A stretch of 47,883 nucleotides of DNA from Actinomycetota bacterium (GTDB taxonomy: Bacteria; Actinomycetota; Thermoleophilia; RBG-16-64-13). The translations under genes were made by a program, and so were the position numbers. The notes under the pieces are model-generated. The model was not told the DNA's origin, searched no databases, and worked only from the letters and a program-made list of their open reading frames with translations. The number at the start of each line of letters is the position of its first letter. Within the stretch, counting starts at the first letter, position 1. The DNA is taken from assembly GCA_012514635.1 (NCBI GenBank), contig JAAYZX010000059.1:1-47883 (forward strand), read 5' to 3'. Of the stretch, positions 25,762 through 35,290 are shown one piece after another.

Positions 25762-28022
25762 GAGCCACCCCGCGAGATAGCCGCACGTACCGTATGTGGC
25801 TGCAGCGGCAAATCGTGGATCCAGACACCCGCGGCGTCGTACACTGCGTTGATGATGGCAGGAATGGCCGGATGCAGACTTCCCTCACCCACCTCTTTGG
25901 CCCCGAACGGACCCTGCGGATCATTGCTTTCTACCAACAACGACTCCACTTCCGGTGCATCAAGGCTTGTGGGGAATTTGTACTCGAGAAAGTCGCTCGC
26001 CTTCAGGCGCCCGTGGCCGTCGACCTCATGGATCTCGAGGAGGGTCTCCCCGAACCCCATAACCGCCGCACCTTCCACCTGGCCTTCTGCCGCAACCGGG
26101 TTCAAGGCCCGCCCCAGATCGTGTGCGGCGGCCAACCGGATGACGCGAACCTCACCCGTGAGCTCATCGACCTCCACCTCTGCAGCGTGAGCACCAAAAG
26201 AGTATGCCGGGCTTGGACCCACTCCGCCCCCCTTGTAACGCCCGGCCAAATCAGGAGGACGGTATCCGCCCACGCCGGTCAACGGAACTCCCGCCCCTTC
26301 GGCAGCCGCAACAGCCTCTCCGAAACTCATGGCGGGTTCGGCGGCGCTTATTTTCTGTATCACACCGGCCCGCAGTTCTAGGTCTTCCACCGCTAGCCCC
26401 AACTTCTCTGCCGCTCCGGCAAATAGCTTATCCCTCAATTCCTCAGCTGCCTGCCGACAGGCATTACCGGCCATGAAGGTCACCCGGCTGGAATAAGATC
26501 CCAGATCCACCGGTGTTATCCCAGTATCCGCCGCAACCACGCGCACGGCCTCCATGGGAAGGCTGAGTACTTCCGCCGCCACGAGGGCGAGCATGGTATC
26601 CGACCCCTGGCCTATATCCGCAGCTCCCGACAGCACGGTCACTCCGCCATCGCGATCAGCGGTAATCACCACATTGCTGTGCGGCATATCATTGAAGTAG
26701 ATGGGCAAGGCCGCCCCACTCACGTACGCACCGCCGGCTAAACCTACGCCGCGACCCCGTGGCAATCGCCCTCGACGCCTGCTCCAACCAACAGCCTCCG
26801 CCGCCGCTTCCACGCACTCTCCAAAACCACACGATGTGACCTTCAGTTCGTTTATCGTTACATCTCCCGAACGAACCTGATTGCGCAGCCGTATCTCCAC
26901 GGGATCCAAGCCTAGATCAGAGGCAATCCTATCCAGCTGCACCTCAAATGCGAAGCGCGGCGCCACACCTCCGTGGCCGCGCTGCGCACCGCAGGCAGGC
27001 TTGTTAGTGAAGACCCGTGCACCCTGGAATTCCAGCGCCGGTACATGGTACGGCAATGTCAGCAACTGTCCCGAGTAGTAAAGAGTCACAACCCCGAAGG
27101 ACCCGTATGCCCCTCCATCGAGCAGACAGGAGAAGCGAACAGCGGTTATGAGACCCTCCGCAGTGACTCCCGTCTCCAACTCCATGGTGTAAGCGTGCCG
27201 TCCTCGGTTTGTGAAAAACACTTCTTCGCGGTCGTAAGTGATCTTGACCGGACGCCCGCACCTGACGGCCAGAGCTGAGGCGACCAATTCCAACGGCATG
27301 GGCTCGCCTTTGCCACCGAAACCGCCCCCCAACGTCGGTTTGATCACACGGATTCGCTCCATCGGCATCTGCAAAACCCGAGCAAGAGTGCGATGTACGT
27401 AGTGTGGAACCTGCGTTGCCGTCCACAGCGTGAGCCCGTCCTGTGTGAACGAAGCTATGGCGGCATGCGGCTCCAACGACGCATGTCCCGCCCCCTTCTT
27501 GGTGAACCGATCTTTGCGTACATGCACCGCGCGGCGGAACCCATCCTCGACATCTCCAAACACCAGCCGCACACGACGTTCCACATTCGCCTCGACCGCC
27601 CGGTCTTGGATCTTGACGTCGTTCCGCACTAGGGCTTCGCTAGGATCCAGGATGGCCGGTAGAAGTTCGTAATCCACATTGATCAAATCCAGCGCTCGGG
27701 AGGCAATGCGTTCGTCCATCGCTGCCACAGCCGCCACCGGCTCTCCTACATGGCGAACGACATCCACCGCCAAAGCGTGCTCGTCCTGCGAAACCGGCAA
27801 CATCCCGTATGCAATCGGCAGGTCACGACCCGTGATCACGGCCTTGACGCCGGGCAAAGCCTCTGCGGCAGATGTATCGACATGCAGCACCCGCGCATGG
27901 GCGTGTGGAGAGCGCAGAAGTTTCCCCACCAACATACCCGGCAAACGAATATCGTCCGTGTACATCGCGGTACCTCTAACCTTGGACACGCCATCGATAC
28001 GCGGTTGTGATTTCCCAATCAT
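25758..28022 (-). CDS. Xanthine dehydrogenase/aldehyde oxidase-family molybdopterin-binding subunit
   Basis: 754 aa; IGKSQPRIDGVSKVRGTAMYTDDIRLPGMLVGKLLRSPHAHARV, KPTLGGGFGGKGEPM, and GAKEVGEGSLHPAIPAIINAVYDA with the active-site Glu. Confidence 0.93.
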   Translation of the reverse strand: MIGKSQPRIDGVSKVRGTAMYTDDIRLPGMLVGKLLRSPHAHARVLHVDTSAAEALPGVKAVITGRDLPIAYGMLPVSQDEHALAVDVVRHVGEPVAAVAAMDERIASRALDLINVDYELLPAILDPSEALVRNDVKIQDRAVEANVERRVRLVFGDVEDGFRRAVHVRKDRFTKKGAGHASLEPHAAIASFTQDGLTLWTATQVPHYVHRTLARVLQMPMERIRVIKPTLGGGFGGKGEPMPLELVASALAVRCGRPVKITYDREEVFFTNRGRHAYTMELETGVTAEGLITAVRFSCLLDGGAYGSFGVVTLYYSGQLLTLPYHVPALEFQGARVFTNKPACGAQRGHGGVAPRFAFEVQLDRIASDLGLDPVEIRLRNQVRSGDVTINELKVTSCGFGECVEAAAEAVGWSRRRGRLPRGRGVGLAGGAYVSGAALPIYFNDMPHSNVVITADRDGGVTVLSGAADIGQGSDTMLALVAAEVLSLPMEAVRVVAADTGITPVDLGSYSSRVTFMAGNACRQAAEELRDKLFAGAAEKLGLAVEDLELRAGVIQKISAAEPAMSFGEAVAAAEGAGVPLTGVGGYRPPDLAGRYKGGGVGPSPAYSFGAHAAEVEVDELTGEVRVIRLAAAHDLGRALNPVAAEGQVEGAAVMGFGETLLEIHEVDGHGRLKASDFLEYKFPTSLDAPEVESLLVESNDPQGPFGAKEVGEGSLHPAIPAIINAVYDAAGVWIHDLPLQPHTVRAAISRGGS

Positions 28023-28510
28023 CGTGCGGCCTCGCGCTCTGTCGTATCACGCATCCATGTTGCGGCAAGTTTCACGGCTTCCACTACTTTGACGTAACCC
28101 GTGCACCTACAAAGGTTTCCGGCGAGGGCCTCCCTGATATCTCCCTGCGCGGGATTGAGGTTGGTGTCCAGATATGCCTTTGCGGACAGAATCATACCCG
28201 GCGTGCAGAACCCGCACTGCACCGCACCTGCCATGTGGAACGCTTCTTGCAAAAGATGAAGCTTAGGCCCTTCTGCAAGCCCCTCGATAGTGGTGACCAC
28301 CCGGCCCTGGACACGCCACACAGGCAGGAGGCAGGAGAGAATCGGCCGACCGTCGAGCAAAACGGTGCAGGCACCGCATGCGCCCAGATCGCAGCCGCGT
28401 TTGGTCCCGGTCAATCCAAGCCGATCGCGAAGCGCCTCCAGCAGAGTCTCGCTGTCATTGGCTCCTATCTCGACCAAGTCCCCGTTCACGGTGAAACGCA
28501 GGATTCTCAT
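28019..28510 (-). CDS. (2Fe-2S)-binding subunit of Mo hydroxylase
   Basis: 163 aa; GCDLGACGACTVLLDGRPILSC and CGFCTPGMILSAKAYL...IREALAGNLCRCTGYVKVVEAV. Confidence 0.95.
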   Translation of the reverse strand: MRILRFTVNGDLVEIGANDSETLLEALRDRLGLTGTKRGCDLGACGACTVLLDGRPILSCLLPVWRVQGRVVTTIEGLAEGPKLHLLQEAFHMAGAVQCGFCTPGMILSAKAYLDTNLNPAQGDIREALAGNLCRCTGYVKVVEAVKLAATWMRDTTEREAAR

Positions 28511-28661
28511 GGTAGCTCCTATGGTTCAGGCAACCCTTGTTCATGCGGGTGCTTGGACCAGATACGCCGGTAAAGCCTGACGGCGAGGGTGCGCAGCGCC
28601 CAAATCCTAGGCCGGTCCATGGCAGTGTCTTTGATGTGGTAGGCGCCATCTGTCCCGGCGG

Positions 28662-29264
28662 TCATTTCACACCATCCCCGCATAGACCACACTCATGTGC
28701 CGCGACAGAGTAAGTCGCCTCCTGTCTGCCGAAGGCTCCTATGGCGTTATCCGTATAAGCAACCCTTTCCACCCGCAAAGAGAAAAGGCCTATGTCCGCA
28801 GGCAGGCGACGGGTCCAGGATTCTTTCATAAGCTGAGTCACAAACGGAAACCGTAGTGTATACACGGCTAGAGCTGCCCCGCGGGCAACGCCGCGGAGCC
28901 TAAAGGCACGTCCCCAAACTTGTACTCCCCGGATATCGCGCCAGTTGTCGTAGTGTTCCGAAACCGTGGCGGCGACAGGAACTCCTTCCGTACCCGCCGC
29001 CACATGTCGTCCATGTCTGCTATCCGCCTTCCCGGCGAATATGAGTTCCATTATCACCCGCCGTCCGAACTCATCTTCAACCTCGTTCCGCCTCATTGCA
29101 TAGAAGACCGTAGCAGCGTGAGGAACAGGCGCACTATCGGGGAAGATGGGCCCATATGTACAAATTGTCATAACATGATGACTACCTAAGTATGCCTCCA
29201 CCGCCGTCCGCGTGGCCCGATATCCTGCCGCAAGACGACCGGCCTCCTCGGAATGCTCAGACAT
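28662..29264 (-). CDS. Pyridoxamine 5'-phosphate oxidase-like (PPOX class) putative FMN-binding protein
   Basis: 200 aa; EAYLGSHHVMTICTYGPIFPDSAPVPHAATVFYAM ... VAATVSEHYDNWRDIRGVQVWGRAFRL, typical of split-barrel flavoproteins; overlaps ubiX by 8 nt. Confidence 0.7.
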   Translation of the reverse strand: MSEHSEEAGRLAAGYRATRTAVEAYLGSHHVMTICTYGPIFPDSAPVPHAATVFYAMRRNEVEDEFGRRVIMELIFAGKADSRHGRHVAAGTEGVPVAATVSEHYDNWRDIRGVQVWGRAFRLRGVARGAALAVYTLRFPFVTQLMKESWTRRLPADIGLFSLRVERVAYTDNAIGAFGRQEATYSVAAHECGLCGDGVK

Positions 29265-29862
29265 CCTGCGCGCGATCCCTTTTGGGGGGTCTGGTCATTC
29301 CGCCCTCCCAAGATGGGTACAGATCATGCTCCATATGAAACAGACCGAGAATCTTGCCCACGGTATGATTCACAATATCGTCGATGGACCGCGGACGCAC
29401 ATAGAATCCTGGAACAGGCGGCAAGATAATCGCCCCCAGCTGTGTAGCCCGAGTCATTAGACGCAAGTGCCCCTCATGGAGCGGAGTTTCACGCACTACC
29501 AAGACCAGCCTACGTCGCTCCTTGAGTGCGCAGTCGGCCGCACGCACTAGGAGTCCCTCGGCGTAGGCGTTGGCAACACCAGAGAGAGTCTTGATGGAGC
29601 AGGGCGCCACAACCATGCCGTCGCAGCGAAACGTACCAGAAGCGGGAGGCGCAGCGGTATCGTCGTCGTTATAGACCGCGTCCGCCATACCCTCGGCCTC
29701 TTCTATCCCCCCCGGAATTTCTAAATCCCCCACACGACGAGCCGCTTCGGTAACAATGAGATGTATCTCCACACCTGCACGGATAAGCTCACTCACCAAA
29801 CGTACACCGTAGATGATGCCGGAGGCGCCCGATATCCCAACGATGATGCGCTTCACATCCAC
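29257..29862 (-). CDS. ubiX: UbiX-family flavin prenyltransferase
   Basis: 201 aa; GISGASGIIYGVRL, DGMVVAPCSIKTLSGVANAYAEGLLVRAADCALKERRRLVLVVRETPLHEGHLRLM, GAIILPPVPGFYVRPRSIDDIV. Confidence 0.93.
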   Translation of the reverse strand: MDVKRIIVGISGASGIIYGVRLVSELIRAGVEIHLIVTEAARRVGDLEIPGGIEEAEGMADAVYNDDDTAAPPASGTFRCDGMVVAPCSIKTLSGVANAYAEGLLVRAADCALKERRRLVLVVRETPLHEGHLRLMTRATQLGAIILPPVPGFYVRPRSIDDIVNHTVGKILGLFHMEHDLYPSWEGGMTRPPKRDRAQDV

Positions 29863-29932
29863 CTCCCCGAACGTCTACTCCCTGATACGGCTCGCTCGGT
29901 TGTCTGGAACCTGTGGGTCAAGAAGGCTCGGG

Positions 29933-30529
29933 CTATTCTAGTTGACCGCGAATGGCCCCATCCGGATACGACGTGTTGTCCACACTCACGTAGGCCAATC
30001 CCGACCGGACGAGTAGAATCAGGTCGGCCGGCGTCTTCCCCTCTAATGATCCCATCAGGTCTGCCTCTCTGATGGGGCCTTCTGCAATCACACCTACGTG
30101 AGGACCCTCAACCGTGGGACCGTCGAACAACTTCACCACTGCTCTACCCGACTCACCAGGCTCTCCCTCGTAGATGTACGCAGCACTCGTATTGATTAGC
30201 CCGTCCACTTCCAGCACGAAGTTGACGGTAGATGTGCTGGGATCAACCGTCAACCTCAGCACACCGGTAGAGTTGGTGTCCACCGGCGGAACCTGCTCAC
30301 CACCAGTAAGCGTAGCCGCATACATAGCCGCCGTCACGTCACCCAACCCTCCCGGTTCAGTCGACGTAGCGCCACCACCGCACCCGCGTATCGCCACCAG
30401 GATAACCACCAAGGCGACAATTCCCAACACGACCAGAAGAAGCACCAGTCTCCTCCTGCGAATCTGCTGCGCGCGTATGCGGCGGGCGACTTCCCGGGCT
30501 ACCGGATCATGGGGAGATATGCGGGCCAT
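29933..30529 (-). CDS. CHRD-domain protein with N-terminal membrane anchor
   Basis: 198 aa; TM helix LVLLLVVLGIVALVVILVAI, then AATLTGGEQVPPVDTNSTGVLRLTVDPSTSTVNFVLEVDGL...AYIYEGEPGESGRAVVKLF...DGAIRGQL. Confidence 0.85.
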   Translation of the reverse strand: MARISPHDPVAREVARRIRAQQIRRRRLVLLLVVLGIVALVVILVAIRGCGGGATSTEPGGLGDVTAAMYAATLTGGEQVPPVDTNSTGVLRLTVDPSTSTVNFVLEVDGLINTSAAYIYEGEPGESGRAVVKLFDGPTVEGPHVGVIAEGPIREADLMGSLEGKTPADLILLVRSGLAYVSVDNTSYPDGAIRGQLE

Positions 30530-30809
30530 GACAGCGCCTCCAAGGTCGAGGATGGGTTAGAAGTTCCGCCGGTGCTCTACGCTAAGTCTACCCAATATGA
30601 CCCTTTGTCCATGCCGGAGATACGCACCTCTCAAATGAGTGGGTAATAACTGCATTATGCCCTCGAGCGACATTTGGCATTCGACGACGCCGCAGAGATG
30701 CCTACGCGGAAGACAATCGCGCGCAGTTCTATAGACGACAATTCCCTAGTTAACAACCTCTCCCAGGACTGCAACCGCGTGTTGCTTACGGGCCGTGGCC
30801 AAGTCACGT

Positions 30810-30838
30810 TTGCTCCTCGGTTGTCATACGTATACAAT
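30810..30838 (+). promoter_or_regulatory. Possible sigma-70-type promoter in the iorA leader
   Basis: TTGCTC-17 nt-TACAAT about 120 nt upstream of the iorA start; weak -35 match. Confidence 0.25.
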
Positions 30839-30958
30839 GGTCCAGTTTCGCCGACCCCAAACGATGCCATGGATCGGCAACGCCGCCGTCCCGCAAGGTG
30901 CACGCAACAGTGTCGGTCGAGATACAGCACCCCTTCCCGCTCCACATGGAGGAATAAC

Positions 30959-32752
30959 ATGCGAGAAATCCTTTCAGGCAACGAGGCCATAGCCCGCGGC
31001 GCTTGGGAGGCGGGTGCTCGATTTGCCGGCGCCTACCCAGGCACTCCTAGTACCGAAATACTCGAGAACATCGTCGAATACCCGGACATCTATTCCGAAT
31101 GGTGTCCTAACGAGAAGGTGGCTTTGGAGACGGCGCTGGGCGCGGCCTTGGCCGGCGCCCGCGCTCTTTGCGCCATGAAACACGTGGGAGTAAACGTTGC
31201 GGCAGATCCGCTGATGACCGCCTCTTATGTAGGCGTCAAAGGCGGCCTGGTCCTTGTTTCGGCCGACGATCCTGCACTTCACAGCTCCCAGAACGAGCAG
31301 GATAACCGCAACTACGCCAAGTTCGCCAAGATCCCGCTGTTGGAACCGTCGGATAGTCAGGAATGCAAGGACTTCACACGTTTAGCTTTTGAGATTTCAG
31401 AAGAGTTCGACACACCGGTCATGCTACGCACCACTACCCGCATCTCTCACTCCAAGAGCATTGTGGAACTATCGGAACGGGCACAACAAGAACCTCTCAC
31501 TACTCTCGAAAAGAACGCCCCCAAATACACCATGTTGCCGAACTTCGCCAAGGGACGGCACGTGGCTGTGGAACAGCGCCTCCTGGCACTCAGCCGGCGC
31601 TCCGACAGCATCGACATCAATCGCATCGAGATGGGCGATCCCCGTGTTGGTATCGTGGCGTCGGGTGCTGCCTATGTCTACGCTCGCGAAGCCTTCCCGG
31701 ATGCCAGTTTCCTCAAGTTGGGTATGAGCTATCCGCTACCGAAAACACTTCTGCTGAAGTTCCGAGCCCAGGTGGACAAACTCTATGTGGTCGAGGAGCT
31801 CGACCCCTTCTTCGAAGACCAGATCAAAGCAATGGATATCGCAGTGGACGGCGGCAAGAGCCTACTGTCGCTGTTGGGCGAACTCGACCCAGGTATAGTG
31901 GCCTCCTCGCTGGCCTCCGAAAACGTGTACGGCGCAAACCCGGACCTGACGGTAACGCCTTTGCCAATGCGGACCGACCTACCCACGCGCCCGCCCACCA
32001 TGTGTCCGGGATGCTCTCACCGCGGAGTTTTCACGGTGCTCAGCCGCATGAAGGTATTCGTCAGCGGCGATATCGGTTGCTACACATTGGGAGCGTTGCC
32101 GCCCCTGGCCTCCATGCACTCGTGCGTATGCATGGGTGCCGGCATCGGTATGGCTCACGGCATGGCCAAAGTTCTAGAGCCTGGAGGTCGCACCAGAAAT
32201 CGTCCGGTTGCCGTCATCGGAGACTCCACGTTCTTCCATTCGGGCATGACTCCGCTTCTCAACTCCGTCTGGAACCAGAGCGACACGGTTACTATAATCC
32301 TTGACAACCGCACCACGGCCATGACCGGTGGTCAGCAGAACCCCGGATCCGGCAAGACGCTGTCCGGCAAATTCTCTCCCGCCGTTGACCTCGTAAAGTT
32401 ATGCGAAGCTTTCGGTGTCAAACATATCCGTACGGTTGATTCCTACGACCTCGCCTCCGTGGAAACCACAATCAAGGACGCTCTCCTGGATCCCGGGGCG
32501 TCGGTCATCATCACGCAGGGGCCCTGCGTGCTCGAATACAAGATTAAGCACGATCCCTGGGTTGTCGACACCGAGCTCTGCACCGGGTGCAAACGGTGCC
32601 TGCGTGTGGCCTGCATTGCGCTCGGCTTGGCAGTCACGCCCGATGGCAAAACGATCGTCGAAATAGATCCCACCCAGTGCAATGGGTGCGGTGTTTGCGC
32701 GCAGATGTGCCGCTTCGATGCGATTAAAGCCCCGGCCCCTGTGTCGGCCTGA
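30959..32752 (+). CDS. iorA: Indolepyruvate ferredoxin oxidoreductase alpha subunit
   Basis: 597 aa from MREILSGNEAIARGAWEAGARFAGAYPGTPSTEILE, preceded by GGAGG; TPP region GDSTFFHSGMTPLLNSVWNQSDTVTIILDNRTTAMTGGQQNPG; two 4Fe-4S motifs CTGCKRCLRVAC and CNGCGVCAQMC. Confidence 0.95.
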   Translation: MREILSGNEAIARGAWEAGARFAGAYPGTPSTEILENIVEYPDIYSEWCPNEKVALETALGAALAGARALCAMKHVGVNVAADPLMTASYVGVKGGLVLVSADDPALHSSQNEQDNRNYAKFAKIPLLEPSDSQECKDFTRLAFEISEEFDTPVMLRTTTRISHSKSIVELSERAQQEPLTTLEKNAPKYTMLPNFAKGRHVAVEQRLLALSRRSDSIDINRIEMGDPRVGIVASGAAYVYAREAFPDASFLKLGMSYPLPKTLLLKFRAQVDKLYVVEELDPFFEDQIKAMDIAVDGGKSLLSLLGELDPGIVASSLASENVYGANPDLTVTPLPMRTDLPTRPPTMCPGCSHRGVFTVLSRMKVFVSGDIGCYTLGALPPLASMHSCVCMGAGIGMAHGMAKVLEPGGRTRNRPVAVIGDSTFFHSGMTPLLNSVWNQSDTVTIILDNRTTAMTGGQQNPGSGKTLSGKFSPAVDLVKLCEAFGVKHIRTVDSYDLASVETTIKDALLDPGASVIITQGPCVLEYKIKHDPWVVDTELCTGCKRCLRVACIALGLAVTPDGKTIVEIDPTQCNGCGVCAQMCRFDAIKAPAPVSA

Positions 32753-32787
32753 GGCCTGGACACCCAAAGCCGGAGGAGGATACGAGA

Positions 32788-33369
32788 ATGAGCCGTACCA
32801 CCAATATCGTCATCACCGGGGTTGGAGGCCAAGGTGTCATTATGGCCAGCTACGTGCTGGGCCAGGCGGCACTGACAGACGGTTTTGATGTCAAACAGAG
32901 CGAGGTTCATGGAATGAGCCAGCGCGGGGGCAGCGTACTCAGTCACCTGCGCTTCGGAGGCAAGGTTTGGTCACCTTTGGTGTCTGAGGGAACCGCAGAT
33001 ATCCTGCTGTCCTTCGAGGCTCTGGAGGCCCTGCGCTACATGAGCTGGCTACGCCCGGGCGGTAGACTCGTGTACAACACGCTGCGCGTAAACCCCAGCA
33101 CTGTGTCCGCCGGTCTGGCGGAATACCCCTCCGACATACACGAACAAATCCGCCGGAGCTGGGATACCGTAGTCGGCGTGGACGCGAACGCACTGGCACT
33201 GGAGGCCGGCAACCCTCGAGCCGCCAACATGGTAATGCTGGGAGCCATCTCCGGGAATCTCCCATTTGTAGACAATACATGGGAGAAGATAATTGCCTCT
33301 GTGGTTCCGCCCAAAACTGTGGAGGCAAACATGCGGGCCTTCCGGCTTGGCCGCGACTGCGCTGCATAG
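32788..33369 (+). CDS. iorB: Indolepyruvate oxidoreductase beta subunit
   Basis: 193 aa; NIVITGVGGQGVIMASYVLGQAALTDGFDVKQSEVHGMSQRGGSVLSHLRFG; strong SD (GGAGGAGG). Confidence 0.93.
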   Translation: MSRTTNIVITGVGGQGVIMASYVLGQAALTDGFDVKQSEVHGMSQRGGSVLSHLRFGGKVWSPLVSEGTADILLSFEALEALRYMSWLRPGGRLVYNTLRVNPSTVSAGLAEYPSDIHEQIRRSWDTVVGVDANALALEAGNPRAANMVMLGAISGNLPFVDNTWEKIIASVVPPKTVEANMRAFRLGRDCAA

Positions 33370-33402
33370 GCCACCTGATGCCCGGCCGTTGACTCTACCG
33401 TC

Positions 33403-34083
33403 ATGACAGGCACTCCACTTCACCCAATCTCGGCCCAGGTTATTGAAATTATACGTCGTCTACGCTTGGAATTTCCCAAAGCGGGCATTGCATTGGAGTT
33501 CGCAAACCCTTGGGAGTTGACGGTAGCCGTCATTTTGTCCGCGCAATGTACCGACAAGATGGTGAATAGAGTCACGGCCACCCTCTTCTCTAAATACCCT
33601 GCACTTACGGACTACGCGGCCGCCGATCCGGCCGAGTTTGAAAAAGACATTAGACCCACCGGATTCTTCCGAAACAAGACCAAGCACATCCTGGCAGCCG
33701 CCCACAAAGTTCTCGTCGACTACAATGGGGAAGTTCCCCACACCATGCATGAGCTGCTCACCCTGCCCGGCGTGGCTCGAAAGACCGCTAATGTCGTTTT
33801 GGGCAACGCGTACCCATCCGCCTACGCTGCAGACCCAGACGCCGGCATCGCTGTAGACACTCATGTGCACCGACTCGCCAACCGTCTAGGGCTGGCGTCC
33901 ACCAAGGCCCCCATAAAAACTGAGACGGCGCTCATGGCCGTGGTCCCTCGAGAGGATTGGTTTCAGCTCACCTACCTCCTAATCGAGCATGGGCGCGCCA
34001 CCTGCACTGCCAAGAAGCCTCGTTGCGGGCAGTGCAATCTTGCAGAAATCTGCCCGTCGGCGGGGGTTGCGGGCCGGTTGTAG
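33403..34083 (+). CDS. nth: Endonuclease III
   Basis: 226 aa; SAQCTDKMVNRVT, LTLPGVARKTANVVLG, VDTHVHRLANRLGL, and the C-x6-C-x2-C-x5-C cluster motif CTAKKPRCGQCNLAEIC. Confidence 0.96.
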   Translation: MTGTPLHPISAQVIEIIRRLRLEFPKAGIALEFANPWELTVAVILSAQCTDKMVNRVTATLFSKYPALTDYAAADPAEFEKDIRPTGFFRNKTKHILAAAHKVLVDYNGEVPHTMHELLTLPGVARKTANVVLGNAYPSAYAADPDAGIAVDTHVHRLANRLGLASTKAPIKTETALMAVVPREDWFQLTYLLIEHGRATCTAKKPRCGQCNLAEICPSAGVAGRL

Positions 34084-34103
34084 ACCCTTCTTCTATACAG
34101 GCC

Positions 34104-34128
34104 TATCGGGAAGCCCGGCTTCCCGATA
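34104..34128 (+). terminator. Hairpin (11-bp stem, 3-nt loop) after nth
   Basis: tatcgggaagc-ccg-gcttcccgata, 20 nt downstream of the nth stop; no clear T-tract. Confidence 0.5.
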
Positions 34129-34184
34129 CACTATGTACCTATCGCTTTATTCGTAAATGCAAACGCCTACCATAGGAGCGGGGC

Positions 34185-35054
34185 ATGAAAGTCGACGACA
34201 TCAAGACCATCGGCGTCTGTGGGGCGGGAACCATGGGGGCCGGGATTGTACAGCTCGCTGCGCAGAGCGGCTTCAACGTCAAGGTCATCGACGTACAGGA
34301 AGCCTTCATCCAACGCGGCATGAGCATCATCACCAAAAACTTGGGGAGACTCTTATCAAAGGAAAGGATCTCCCAAGCCGATCATGACGCAATAATGGGA
34401 CGTATCAGCGCCTCCACTGATGCCACGGTCATGGCCGATGCCGATTTCGTCATCGAAGCCATTCTGGAAGAAGTCGAGGCCAAGAAGGCGTTGTTTGCTC
34501 AGCTGGAGGCCGTTTGCCGCCCGGATGTCGTTTTTGCAACCAATACCTCCTCCATCTCGGTCACGCAGCTTGCCGGCGTCTCGGCCAGGCCGGACCGCAT
34601 TGTGGGCATGCATTTCTTCAATCCTGTACCGGTGATGAAGTTGGTGGAGATCATCCCCGCATTGCAGACCAAAGCCGAAGCTGTGGACCTCACTATAGAG
34701 CTCACCAAGAAACTTGGCCGCACTCCGGTGCCCTGCAAGGACACCCCCAGTTTCATCGTGAACCGCATCCTCGTACCTATGATCATCGACGCCGTGCGTG
34801 TCTACGACAGCGGGGTGGCCACCGCCGCAGATATAGATACGGCTATGAAGCTTGGGGCCAATCTCCCTATGGGTCCGTTGGAGCTTGCGGACTTTGTCGG
34901 CCTCGACATCGTATACCACATTGGAAATATGCTCTTTGAGTACACCAAAGAAGCCCGCTTCAACCCGCCGGATTTGCTTCGCAACATGGTCCAAGCCGGT
35001 TGGTTGGGTCGGAAGACCGGAAAGGGCTTCTACGACTACGCGGAACGCACCTGA
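34185..35054 (+). CDS. 3-hydroxybutyryl-CoA dehydrogenase
   Basis: 289 aa; TIGVCGAGTMGAGIVQLAAQSGFNVKVID, FATNTSSISVTQLAGVSARPDRIVGMHFFNPVPVMKLVEII, DTPSFIVNRILVPMI. Confidence 0.95.
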   Translation: MKVDDIKTIGVCGAGTMGAGIVQLAAQSGFNVKVIDVQEAFIQRGMSIITKNLGRLLSKERISQADHDAIMGRISASTDATVMADADFVIEAILEEVEAKKALFAQLEAVCRPDVVFATNTSSISVTQLAGVSARPDRIVGMHFFNPVPVMKLVEIIPALQTKAEAVDLTIELTKKLGRTPVPCKDTPSFIVNRILVPMIIDAVRVYDSGVATAADIDTAMKLGANLPMGPLELADFVGLDIVYHIGNMLFEYTKEARFNPPDLLRNMVQAGWLGRKTGKGFYDYAERT

Positions 35055-35109
35055 AGCTAAAGCCGGCAAGCGGGCGGCGGATGACGGCCGTCCGCGAAAC
35101 GCAGGAGTG

Positions 35110-35145
35110 GGGCGGAGGTGGCCGGCATACCGACCACCTCCGCCC
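35110..35145 (+). terminator. Hairpin (12-bp stem) downstream of the hydroxyacyl-CoA dehydrogenase gene
   Basis: gggcggaggtgg ... ccacctccgccc with 12 nt between arms, including a short inner cgg/ccg stem. Confidence 0.5.
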
Positions 35146-35290
35146 ACCCAGTCGCAGCGATTCCACGCTACATGTTGCGTTTCGGAATCCGTTTTGTCTG
35201 CTATCCTGAGACTACGCATATGGGCACTCCTGACCAACCCCGAAGTACCATGTGGCTCCAGGCCCGCTTTGGAGGCAGCAGTAGTAGCTG

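Noticed and set aside
28455-28649. 64-aa ORF between the 2Fe-2S subunit and the PPOX gene
   Set aside because: Overlaps the subunit gene start, with no motif or ribosome-binding site; likely spurious.
30674-30958. N-terminal extension of the iorA ORF
   Set aside because: No IorA-like sequence; a GGAGG-preceded ATG at 30959 begins the recognisable MREILSGNEAIARGAWEAG.
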